Of a stretch of 64,000 nucleotides of DNA, positions 26,580 to 33,509 are shown piece by piece. Under the pieces are notes generated by a model. That model was not told the origin of the DNA, searched no databases, and saw only the letters and a list, made by a program, of their open reading frames with translations. Both the position numbers and the translations under genes were made by a program. Numbering within the stretch: position 1 is the stretch's first letter; the number at the start of each line of letters is the position of its first letter. This DNA is from an uncultured Gammaproteobacteria bacterium. GTDB taxonomy: Bacteria > Pseudomonadota > Gammaproteobacteria > HyVt-429. The stretch spans positions 54,616 through 118,615 of the forward strand of contig CAMYOD010000015.1 in NCBI GenBank assembly GCA_947259975.1, read 5' to 3'.

Positions 26580-26859
26580 CGTTACGCGTGGCGCTGTCCA
26601 GGGGCGTGAAGCCGGAATCAATAATGGTCTTGCGCACCCGCTCCAGATCGATATCGCCATCCTTCGGGTAGACACGTACCTTTTTCAATTTCAGGCTCAC
26701 GTCGGCTTTCGCCACGTCCGGCAGTTTGCCCAGATTGCGTTGCACCGCGTCCACACAGAAACCGCAGGTCATGCCGTGCACGTCGATCTCCACCACCTCG
26801 GCCGCCTGGAGCGGGCTGGCGAGGAACAACAACACAATGGCATAGATTAATTTCTTCAT
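26569..26859 (-). CDS. periplasmic MerP-like heavy-metal-binding protein
   Basis: 96 residues: signal peptide MKKLIYAIVLLFLASPLQA and one HMA domain with the metal motif GMTCGFC (Cys32, Cys35) and a DSGF-type turn. MerP carries Hg(II) in the periplasm to MerT; other metals such as copper are also bound by this fold. It follows the MerT-like gene with 13 bases between them and overlaps the downstream outer-membrane gene. Start MKKL chosen because it opens the signal peptide; the same frame is open upstream but overlaps the MerT-like gene. Confidence 0.88.
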   Translation of the reverse strand: MKKLIYAIVLLFLASPLQAAEVVEIDVHGMTCGFCVDAVQRNLGKLPDVAKADVSLKLKKVRVYPKDGDIDLERVRKTIIDSGFTPLDSATRNDAQ

Positions 26860-26872
26860 AACAACACCTCGA

Positions 26873-27268
26873 TCAAAGATTGAGCCACACACGCAACGGC
26901 AGAAGTAGGTAGGCCGCGGCGAAACCGGTGAGCCACAGACCCGCCGCCACCCACAGTACCCGTTTACCCCAGACATTCGCGGCAGCACAGCGCGCCGCGA
27001 GCCCCGGATCCGCCGGGCACGCCTGCGGACGCCATACGAACCAGGCAGCCAGCGCCAGAAACAGTCCGGACACGACAAACATCGCGAGCTTGTATTCCGA
27101 CAGGGTCACCAGGAACGGCACCTGCAGGGTCAGCGCCGCCACCACCGAGCCCAGCCCCAGGGTGACGAGCACGATCGGCAGGGCGCAGCACAGCAAGGTG
27201 CCGACGGAGGTGAACAGCGCCAGCACGCCGAAGCCGACGCCCTCGCGGTTTCTCAGGAAGCGCAACAT
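26873..27268 (-). CDS. MerT-like mercuric/heavy-metal transporter
   Basis: 131-residue inner-membrane protein with about four hydrophobic helices. The first carries the vicinal cysteine pair SVGTLLCCALPIVL (Cys27, Cys28), and a cytoplasmic loop carries CPADPGLAARC (Cys84, Cys94), the two cysteine pairs expected of MerT. The gene overlaps the preceding GDCC gene by 16 bases and is followed by the MerP-like gene. No merA reductase is in the operon, so detoxification would rely on an enzyme elsewhere, or the metal is not mercury. Confidence 0.85.
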   Translation of the reverse strand: MLRFLRNREGVGFGVLALFTSVGTLLCCALPIVLVTLGLGSVVAALTLQVPFLVTLSEYKLAMFVVSGLFLALAAWFVWRPQACPADPGLAARCAAANVWGKRVLWVAAGLWLTGFAAAYLLLPLRVWLNL

Positions 27269-27483
27269 GGGGTTTCGGCCTCGCCGGCGCGCGCCGCCTG
27301 GGTGGGTGGGCAGGGGACCGAGCCGTAGGAACAGAAAACACAGCAATCCCCCGGCAGGGGCCGGAGCAGGGCGCCACAACCCGGGCACTCGTAGAAGAAT
27401 ATGCACTGGTCCGTCGGCATTTTCTCGCGGGCGGTATGGCCGCACTCGGGACAGCGCAGCTCGGACTCGTATTCAATGCTCAT
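27253..27483 (-). CDS. GDCCVFCSYG-motif cysteine-rich small protein
   Basis: 76-residue cytoplasmic protein with a zinc-ribbon-like start (CPECGHTA), a second pair (CPGC) and the conserved string GDCCVFCSYGSVPCPP, plus a CC near the end. Members of this small family are commonly found beside MerR/MerT/MerP genes, and their cysteines suggest metal chaperoning or sensing. First gene of the MerR-controlled operon, with a 31-base leader from the -10 box, and its 3' end overlaps the MerT-like gene. Confidence 0.8.
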   Translation of the reverse strand: MSIEYESELRCPECGHTAREKMPTDQCIFFYECPGCGALLRPLPGDCCVFCSYGSVPCPPTQAARAGEAETPCCAS

Positions 27484-27514
27484 TCAGGTTTCACTCTCGC
27501 GACTCGGTAGGGTT

Positions 27515-27545
27515 ATCATAGAACCTGTAGTAACTACAGGTTCAA
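27515..27545 (-). promoter_or_regulatory. MerR-type promoter and operator of the metal operon
   Basis: On the minus strand TTGAAC (27540-27545), a 19-base spacer and TATGAT (27515-27520). The spacer is over-long for sigma70, as in metal-activated MerR promoters. A perfect 11-bp inverted repeat with a 1-base centre (27521-27543, GAACCTGTAGT/ACTACAGGTTC) overlaps the spacer and the inner part of the -35 box. It faces the operon and lies 13 bases before merR on the other strand. Confidence 0.9.
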
Positions 27546-27555
27546 GAGGCAAGGT

Positions 27556-27972
27556 ATGAAAGCTTTCAAGGGCCCGTATTCCGTGGGTCAACTGGCGCAA
27601 CAGGCGGGCTGCAAGGTGGAAACCGTGCGTTATTACGAAAAGGAAGGCCTGATGCCGGCCCCGCCGCGCAGCGCCGGCGGCCACCGGCAATACGCGCGCG
27701 ACCACCTGAAGCGCCTGTATTTCATCCGCCGCAGCCGCGAACTGGGGTTTCCGATCGAGCAGGTGCGGGAGCTGTTGCGCTTCGTCGACGAGCCGGGGCG
27801 CACTTGCGGTGAAGTTCGCGCCCTGACCATGGTGCAGGCGCGCCAGGTGCAGGAAAAAATCGACGACCTCAAGCGCCTGCAGAAGGCGCTGAACCAGATG
27901 GCGGCGAAATGCGGCGGCGGAAAATATTCCATCGACGATTGCCCGATCGTCGATGCATTGTTTCAGGAGTGA
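27556..27972 (+). CDS. MerR-family metal-responsive regulator
   Basis: 138 residues with an N-terminal winged helix (YSVGQLAQQAGCKVETVRYYEKEGLMP, GGHRQYARDHLKRLYFI), a dimerisation helix and three candidate metal-ligand cysteines: Cys84, Cys119 and Cys129. Cys84-Cys119 spacing equals that of MerR Cys82-Cys117. The last interval is one residue longer than in MerR (117-126), so mercury selectivity is not assured. It is divergent from the operon and should bind the dyad at 27521-27543, repressing and, with metal, activating. A 17-bp-arm terminator follows the gene. Confidence 0.9.
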   Translation: MKAFKGPYSVGQLAQQAGCKVETVRYYEKEGLMPAPPRSAGGHRQYARDHLKRLYFIRRSRELGFPIEQVRELLRFVDEPGRTCGEVRALTMVQARQVQEKIDDLKRLQKALNQMAAKCGGGKYSIDDCPIVDALFQE

Positions 27973-27980
27973 CATAGAAA

Positions 27981-28022
27981 AAAGGGACGGAGGGATTAAA
28001 AATGAATCCCTCCGTCCCTTTT
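27981..28022. repeat. GGGACGGAGGGATT palindrome, bidirectional terminator-like
   Basis: Perfect 17-bp arms AAAGGGACGGAGGGATT / AATCCCTCCGTCCCTTT around a 7-base loop, with A and T runs outside. Probably terminates merR. Related in sequence to the palindrome at 28917. Confidence 0.8.
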
Positions 28023-28034
28023 GTCCATTTTCAC

Positions 28035-28077
28035 ACCGGGTCGTAGATTAGAAGAAAGTGTTTTCTGGCCCGGTTTT
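28035..28077. repeat. ACCGGG/CCCGGT short palindrome with TTTTCTGGCCCGGTTTT end
   Basis: ACCGGG at 28035 and CCCGGT near 28069-28074, followed by a T run; the right part resembles the 19864 and 25845 elements. It lies just upstream of the ion-channel start. Confidence 0.5.
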
Positions 28078-28104
28078 GCTAACCCTGTTCTCAACATATT
28101 TACC

Positions 28105-28902
28105 ATGAAAGCTTTCGCTCAACGCATCGTCGCCCAACCCCTGTTCGAATACTTTATTGTCGGTCTGATCCTGCTCAACGGCGTGGTACTGGGCCTGGAG
28201 ACCAACGACGTCATGGTCGCCCGCTACGGCCCGCTGATGCAGTTCGCCAACCAGGCGATCCTTGTCGTGTTCATTGTCGAGGCGGCCCTCAAGATCACCG
28301 CGGTGGCGCCGCGCATCGGCCGCTACTTCGGCAATGGCTGGAATCTGTTCGACTTCTTCGTGATCGTAGTGGCGCTGATCCCGGCGTCCGGGCCCTATGC
28401 CATGCTTGCGCGCATGGCGCGGTTGCTGCGCGTGGTGCGTCTGATATCGACGGTGCCGGAACTGCGGCTGATTGTCTCCACCCTGGTGCGTTCCATTCCC
28501 AGCATGGGCCACGTGCTGATGTTGATGAGCATCATCTTTTATATCTACGGCGTCGCCGGTTATCACCTATTCCACGAACACGACCCGGAGCACTGGCGAA
28601 ACCTGGGGATATCGCTGCTCACCCTGTTCCGCGTCGTAACCCTGGAGGACTGGACCGACGTCATGTACGCGGCCATGGACCTCAGTCCCTATGCCTGGCT
28701 GTATTTCCTCAGCTTCGTGATCATGGGCACGTTTGTCATTATCAACCTGTTTATTGCCGTGGTGCTCAACAACCTGGAACAGGCCAAGCTGGAACGCCTG
28801 GAAGAACTGCAGGAAGCGCCGAGCAAGAAAGAACTGCTGCGCGAACTGCGCGAGACCCAAAAAACCTTAAAGCGGCTCGAGAAACGCCTCGATACCACTT
28901 GA
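28105..28902 (+). CDS. voltage-gated ion channel (bacterial Nav/Cav-like), acidic selectivity filter
   Basis: 265 residues in six transmembrane helices plus a C-terminal coiled coil (about residues 225-263). S4 has arginines every third residue (Arg103, 106, 109, 112 in RMARLLRVVR). S2 and S3 carry Glu59 and Asp83 as gating-charge partners. The pore loop filter is TLEDWTD (179-185). NavAb-type sodium channels have TLESW; engineered calcium-selective CavAb has added aspartates at the positions of Asp182 and Asp185, so calcium permeation is inferred, not proven. The ATG at 28105 starts the protein at the membrane domain. The gene is flanked by palindromes on both sides. Confidence 0.85.
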   Translation: MKAFAQRIVAQPLFEYFIVGLILLNGVVLGLETNDVMVARYGPLMQFANQAILVVFIVEAALKITAVAPRIGRYFGNGWNLFDFFVIVVALIPASGPYAMLARMARLLRVVRLISTVPELRLIVSTLVRSIPSMGHVLMLMSIIFYIYGVAGYHLFHEHDPEHWRNLGISLLTLFRVVTLEDWTDVMYAAMDLSPYAWLYFLSFVIMGTFVIINLFIAVVLNNLEQAKLERLEELQEAPSKKELLRELRETQKTLKRLEKRLDTT

Positions 28903-28916
28903 TCGATGGGAGAAAA

Positions 28917-28953
28917 CGGGGCGAAGCGATTAATATTTAATCCCTTCGTCCCC
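28917..28953. repeat. GGGGCGAAGCGATTA palindrome (imperfect)
   Basis: Arms GGGGCGAAGCGATTA and TAATCCCTTCGTCCCC, matching apart from one mismatch and one bulge, followed by a T-rich run. Sequence relative of the 27981 element. Lies between the ion-channel gene and the next gene; likely terminates the channel mRNA. Confidence 0.7.
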
Positions 28954-28977
28954 TTTATTTAGTTTCCGTATTTAGTT

Positions 28978-29715
28978 ATGGCCTCCACCGTACGCATCTA
29001 CAATCCCACGAACGATGGGTATAAGGACGTCACCACCAATGACGAGGCGGTGGTCATTCGGGAGACCCACTACGACGAAGGTGATGTCGTCACGGAGACC
29101 ATGGATCACGATCCGCGCAGCGGCAAGACGGAGACCACCACCTACGAGGAGGGCCGCAAGAAGGAGAAAATCACCCGTGGCCCCGATGGCGAGGAGTTGG
29201 AGCGGGAGGAATATGATAAGGAAGGCCGTGTGATCAGAAAGGAGACTATCGAGGATTTCGTCAGCACGGTACTGGAATTTCATTACGACAAGAAGGGAAG
29301 AATCATTCAGGTCGACAAAATCGGCGGCGGGGGCGGCATCGAGGAATCCACGCAGTTCAGCTATGACCGGGAGGGAAGGCTTTGGCGCGTCGGTCATGAC
29401 AAATTGTCGGCTCAGGGCATGATGCCGGAATCAAGCGTCGAGTTTGATGAGCAGGGGGAAATCACCGGCGCGGACGGTGACACGCGGGTGCTGCTGGAGT
29501 GGATCAACCAATTACTGGCAACGGAGTATGATGACGCAAACTGCCATGTCACGACCGATCACCATGGCAACCGTATTCGCGTCTGTCACAACCCGGATGG
29601 TTCCTACGACGTCAATGTAACGAACCGGGAACGCAAGCTGGTCATGCGCCAGTACTATTTGTCCGGGCGTTGCTACATTGGGGATCTTTGCCCCTTTCGT
29701 GTCTCGACTCCCTAG
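28978..29715 (+). CDS. YD-repeat-like hypothetical protein
   Basis: 245 residues with no signal peptide. The first two thirds contain repeated Y-D-x-x-G units (HYDEGDVV, EYDKEGRVI, HYDKKGRII, SYDREGRLW) spaced irregularly, the pattern of Rhs/YD repeats, in charged beta-hairpin sequence. The last third (ATEYDDANCHVTTDHHGNRIRV...YYLSGRCYIGDLCPF) is different and has four cysteines. No Rhs core, toxin tip or secretion gene is nearby, so this is not called an Rhs effector. Follows the ion-channel gene on the same strand. Confidence 0.6.
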   Translation: MASTVRIYNPTNDGYKDVTTNDEAVVIRETHYDEGDVVTETMDHDPRSGKTETTTYEEGRKKEKITRGPDGEELEREEYDKEGRVIRKETIEDFVSTVLEFHYDKKGRIIQVDKIGGGGGIEESTQFSYDREGRLWRVGHDKLSAQGMMPESSVEFDEQGEITGADGDTRVLLEWINQLLATEYDDANCHVTTDHHGNRIRVCHNPDGSYDVNVTNRERKLVMRQYYLSGRCYIGDLCPFRVSTP

Positions 29716-30070
29716 CCCGAATCGAGCAGGAAAACCGAGGTCAGATCCCAAGTGTTTCCTGTAGCGGGGGAGGGCACGGGCAGATTGCTCAAAAATAAAT
29801 CACTCCGACCCCTTTAGTTATTATCTCCGTCTGTCTCCTTGATCAATCGAGTCTGACCCCATTGATTCTTTACCATTGATTCTTTACCATTGATTCTTTA
29901 TCTCCGTCTGTCTCCTTGATCAATCGAGTCTGACCCCATTGATTCTCATTGATTCATTCGGCTGCTTTCTTATCCCTGCATACGCTAGGGGTTTGATTTC
30001 GGTCAAAGCGACCGCATGCGCAATTTATGCAGAATGTATCCTCCGAACTCCGACAGACGGGATCGAGGTC
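29716..30070. repeat. repeat-rich intergenic region with a 49-bp duplication
   Basis: Contains a half-copy GAGGTCAGATCCCAAG (29738), block copy 3 ending ACTCCGACCCCTTT (29766-29815), then a 49-base sequence at 29821-29869 repeated exactly at 29898-29946. Between the two, ACCATTGATTCTTT occurs as a direct repeat. Each 49-mer contains AGTCTGACCCCATTG, again a TCTGACCCC end. No gene is convincing in this interval. Confidence 0.8.
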
Positions 30071-30472
30071 ATGCGCATCGCTGCTCCGAGAACCTGGGCC
30101 TTTTTGATTGCCCTGAGCATGGCGAGTGTCCCAACGACGCTTGCACTGGCGCAGCAATGTGCGTCCGATGCGCGTCATGTCACCGTCACGACTGACCCGC
30201 AGGTTGCGGCCGACGCGCAAGCGGCCGAGGGCTGCCATCCCGCGGCCGACGCAATCGTGTCCTCCTACATACCACAGATCGATTGCCCGTGTGGTACCAA
30301 CGTCAATTGCGCTCACGGATGTCCGGTGTGCCCCGGTTTGGCGTTCGCCTCACCCGGAAACCCGGTGGCTAGCGCCCGCGCGGTGTCCGTATGGCCTACC
30401 GGTTCGACAATCCGACACACCGGGACACTTGTGAAAGTCGAAGTACCACCCCCGATATACCCGTCTCGCTGA
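30071..30472 (+). CDS. small secreted cysteine-rich hypothetical protein
   Basis: 133 residues with a signal peptide (MRIAAPRTWAFLIALSMASV...LALAQ, cleavage near residue 28) and seven cysteines in the mature part, clustered as DCPCGTNVNCAHGCPVCPG. This resembles small periplasmic proteins of the DUF2946 or copper-resistance type, but the match is by pattern only. The proline-rich tail PPPIYPSR fits that class. It sits just after the repeat-rich gap and before another secreted hypothetical. Metal binding is inferred, not shown. Confidence 0.55.
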   Translation: MRIAAPRTWAFLIALSMASVPTTLALAQQCASDARHVTVTTDPQVAADAQAAEGCHPAADAIVSSYIPQIDCPCGTNVNCAHGCPVCPGLAFASPGNPVASARAVSVWPTGSTIRHTGTLVKVEVPPPIYPSR

Positions 30473-30570
30473 CGGCTGCGCGCGCCGTCTCCTGCATGCA
30501 CGACCCGCCGGCTATGGCGACACGGCGGGAATTATCTGTATCGACCAACTGAGAGAAAAGGAACCTGATC

Positions 30571-31416
30571 ATGCAACGACTATGTACTGTTATTTTGATT
30601 ATCCTGGCCTTCGGCGCCTATTCGGCGCTGGCGGAATATCCACCGCAGCCATTTACATTTGGCAATCACATTGATACCCATCAGAAAACTTGGTTCGTGG
30701 CCGACCATGTGAGCGGTGACCCGGTCCAGCTTGTGGGTTATTTCTACATTTCCCTAACCGGCGAGATCGACCCGGTCTCCGGTCTGCCCATTGCGCGTCA
30801 TCCCCGCGGCCCCGGCCAACACAATGAGGATTGCGATGATCCGGCATTCCAACCGAATTGCATCGTGGGTTGGACCATGCGCGGCGTGCCGGGTGCGGCG
30901 AGCTTTCTTTCTCATTCCGGGATCAACGGCGACGATCATCCCGTGTGGTTGGTCAATCGGGTGGATATCCCGCAGCCCGGCCAGTACTCTCATTTTCACT
31001 GGATCGGGAGCGACGGCGATGACCCGCGTGCCAGTACGGTGCCCGCGGAATGCGACAAGGATCGTGCCGGTGATCTTGAGGGCAACGTGATTACCGCGGA
31101 CAAACGTCTGGTCGCCAAACAGGAAGACGACGTGGATGGCGATGGCACCAAGAAATACGTATGGGACGATCCCGCCGAGGAGGTGCACGTGGGCGTGGGC
31201 ACGAATAACGGCGTGCTGCGCAGCGGCGCCGAAGGCATCAGCTGTCCGGGGTGGTATTTGGAGATCACTGCGGTCAAGGACTTCGCCTTTCAGCACGGTG
31301 GCGAGGTCGCGCCGGTGCGGGTCGGTTCCGATCTGGCGACGCACCTCAATCTTTTGACCAACTACGGCCTGGTGCCGGCGATGACGCCGACCCGCGGCGG
31401 TGGCGGCGGTCACTAG
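30571..31416 (+). CDS. secreted hypothetical protein (281 aa)
   Basis: Signal peptide MQRLCTVILIILAFGAYSALA (cleavage near residue 21) then a beta-rich domain: PPQPFTFGNHIDTHQKTW, VQLVGYFYISLTGEID, SHFHWIGSDGDD, and the closing GWYLEITAVKDFAFQHGG. An aspartate-rich stretch EDDVDGDGTKK could bind a cation. The C terminus is a glycine/histidine run GGGGGH. I recognise no family. The ribosome site GAGAAAAGGAACC is good. Possibly co-transcribed with the cysteine-rich gene 98 bases upstream. Confidence 0.65.
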   Translation: MQRLCTVILIILAFGAYSALAEYPPQPFTFGNHIDTHQKTWFVADHVSGDPVQLVGYFYISLTGEIDPVSGLPIARHPRGPGQHNEDCDDPAFQPNCIVGWTMRGVPGAASFLSHSGINGDDHPVWLVNRVDIPQPGQYSHFHWIGSDGDDPRASTVPAECDKDRAGDLEGNVITADKRLVAKQEDDVDGDGTKKYVWDDPAEEVHVGVGTNNGVLRSGAEGISCPGWYLEITAVKDFAFQHGGEVAPVRVGSDLATHLNLLTNYGLVPAMTPTRGGGGGH

Positions 31417-31425
31417 AGGAAACGC

Positions 31426-31474
31426 GGGTCAGAGAACAATATCCGCACATATAAGCAAAATTGTTCTCTGACCC
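31426..31474. repeat. GGGTCAGAGAACAAT perfect palindromic element
   Basis: Perfect 15-bp arms GGGTCAGAGAACAAT (31426-31440) and ATTGTTCTCTGACCC (31460-31474) around 19 bases. The right arm overlaps the start of the open frame of the following truncated gene and contains its in-frame TGA at 31469. Confidence 0.85.
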
Positions 31475-32224
31475 CCTCTTGAAAAAATCCAATCGGGGCA
31501 AAAGCGATATGACGAAAAATTCTTCGGCGCTTACAAGAGTCACACTGACAACACCGACAACAAGGCTAACTACCAAGACGATCGCGCCAACCTCCTAAAG
31601 TCCAATAAGGTCCGCGTCGGCCTCCCGGCGCTGGTCGCTGCCGTCGTCTTCGCTATTGTCAGCCTGTTCAACTTCTTCGATCCCGATGATCCTAAGGTCG
31701 CCAAGGACACCATTCCGCAACAGCAAGTAAAACCGCAGGTCCAACCTCAGACCGCCCCGGTACAACGGCAACAGGAAGAAGACCGAAGACAAGAACGCCA
31801 ACAACAACGGCAGGTGGCTAAGCGCGAACAACGTCTAAAAGACGTGGGCCCCGAATTTCGCGAAAGCCTGCTCGAGAAATACCGCCCCCGACTGGCCGCC
31901 ATCATTCAAACTAATTCCGGCCGCGTCTTCGGCATGATCAACTTCGAATCAGAAGACCTCCGCGTTATGGAACGTGTCACCCTGGCATCGCTGGCCGAAA
32001 TAGGGTGGATGTCTGTCCCAACCGATCTAGGGGTCGATCTCATCAAGAAAGACGAGAAGGGCGAATACCGGGTAGTGGCCCTCGGAAGCGATGTCCAAAC
32101 AGGCCAAAAAGGATGGTCTCAAGAATTTAACATAATATACATTATGCGTAGTAACGTAGGCACCGCTCGGAGGACACCCCGGGCCCAAAGCGACGCCCCG
32201 AAAGCATCTCCACAGCGTTATTAG
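31472..32224 (+). pseudogene. 5'-truncated gene for a single-pass, glutamine-rich protein
   Basis: The frame is open from just after a TGA at 31469, inside the right arm of a palindrome, to 32224, giving about 250 residues. No ATG, GTG or TTG occurs in frame until GTG at 31814. The first part (KRYDEKFFGAYKSHTDN) is a charged segment. A transmembrane helix follows (VGLPALVAAVVFAIVSLFNFF), then a Gln-rich linker (RQEERQQQRQ-like) and a domain of about 130 residues beginning DVGPEFRESLLEKYRP and ending near the C terminus. So the helix and N terminus are lost from any product started at 31814. The gene looks cut at its 5' end at the repeat element. Function unknown. Confidence 0.6.
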
Positions 32225-32301
32225 GCCCGGCCAAAACCCTCTGCTACGATCCGCGCGTCATTATTCTTACCGTTTTTACGGTTACGGGAGTTCCCGCACG
32301 C

Positions 32302-33450
32302 ATGACTGACATCGACGCGTTACTCGCCGCGGAATTCCCGGTCGAAGATCAACACCGCTATTTGAATCACGCCGCGGTCGCACCGTGGCCGCGTCGCACC
32401 GGTGCCGCCGTCAATGAGCTCGCTACGGAGATGATTCAGCACGGTGCGGCCCGTTACCCACGAGTTATGCAACGTGAGACGCTGCTACGGGACCAGATCC
32501 GGGAATTCATCAACGCGCCCTCGAGTGACGACGTGGCGCTGCTCAAGAATACTTCTGAGGGCCTTTCGGTGGTCGCCCGGGGTTTTCCCTGGCAACCCGG
32601 TGATAACGTCGTCATTGGCGATGAGGAATTCCCCTCCAATCGCATCGTCTGGGAATCCCTGCAGGATCAGGGAGTTACAGTCAAGCAGGTGAATCTGCAG
32701 GTGGCCGAGTCGCCGGAGGCGGCATACATTGATGCTTGTGATAGCAATACCCGCATAATTTCTGTCAGTTCTGTGCAATATGCGAGCGGTCTGCGCCTCG
32801 ATCTGGCGGCTCTGGGCGCCCATTGCCGGGCGGCGGACATTGCCTTCTGTGTGGACGGTATACAAGGCCTGGGCGCCTTTCCCCACGACGTGCAGGCCAT
32901 GAATATCGATTTTCTCGTCGCCGATGCCCACAAATGGCTACTTGGACCGGAAGGGCTCGCCCTCTTCTACTGCCGCGACGCCTGGCGCGAACGCCTGCAA
33001 CTGCAGCAGTTTGGCTGGCATATGGTGGAAGATCCCTACGATTTCGATCGCAAGGACTGGCAGCCGGCACACAGTGCGCAACGTTTCGAATGCGGCACCC
33101 AGAATACCCTGGGTATCTTCGCCATGTCCGCGAGCCTGTCACTGCTGCTGGAGATCGGCATGAGCGAGGTGGAACGCCGCATCCTGGCGCGCAGTGAGCA
33201 CCTGTTCGAGGCGATCGCGGCGCGTCCGGAACTGGAGCTGTTGAGTGCCCGGGAACCGGGCCGCTACGCCGGGATCGTGCAGTTTCGCCGCCGCGAAAAG
33301 GATCAGGAAAAGGTGTTTGAGGCGTTGGGCCAGGCGGGGGTGGTATGTGCATTTCGGGGCGGTGGCTTACGCTACTCGCCCCACTGCTATAACCGCATGG
33401 AGCTGCTCGACGAGGCGGTGGAACTGGCAGTTAAAGTGGATTCTAGATAA
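32302..33450 (+). CDS. class V aminotransferase-fold PLP enzyme
   Basis: 382 residues of the NifS/class V fold. N-terminal YLNHAAVAPWP, nucleotide-like glycine region and the PLP lysine in LVADAHKWLLGPEGLALFY (lysine in HKW, about residue 213), with VDGIQGLGAFPHD supplying the PLP-aspartate. Members include cysteine desulfurases, isopenicillin epimerase-like enzymes and amino-acid lyases; without a cysteine-rich loop this is not a clear desulfurase. Substrate unknown. It converges with the tatD gene; between them is a 59-base AT-rich stretch with an imperfect inverted repeat. Confidence 0.85.
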   Translation: MTDIDALLAAEFPVEDQHRYLNHAAVAPWPRRTGAAVNELATEMIQHGAARYPRVMQRETLLRDQIREFINAPSSDDVALLKNTSEGLSVVARGFPWQPGDNVVIGDEEFPSNRIVWESLQDQGVTVKQVNLQVAESPEAAYIDACDSNTRIISVSSVQYASGLRLDLAALGAHCRAADIAFCVDGIQGLGAFPHDVQAMNIDFLVADAHKWLLGPEGLALFYCRDAWRERLQLQQFGWHMVEDPYDFDRKDWQPAHSAQRFECGTQNTLGIFAMSASLSLLLEIGMSEVERRILARSEHLFEAIAARPELELLSAREPGRYAGIVQFRRREKDQEKVFEALGQAGVVCAFRGGGLRYSPHCYNRMELLDEAVELAVKVDSR

Positions 33451-33509
33451 AGCTTAAAAAGACAATAAAAACAGAATTTAAAGCTATTATCTTGAGGCGG
33501 TTTCGGAGG

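Noticed and set aside
18020..32280. CRISPR array or prophage in the accessory region
   Set aside because: Repeats are palindromic and irregularly spaced with no regular spacers; no integrase, capsid or cas gene was seen.
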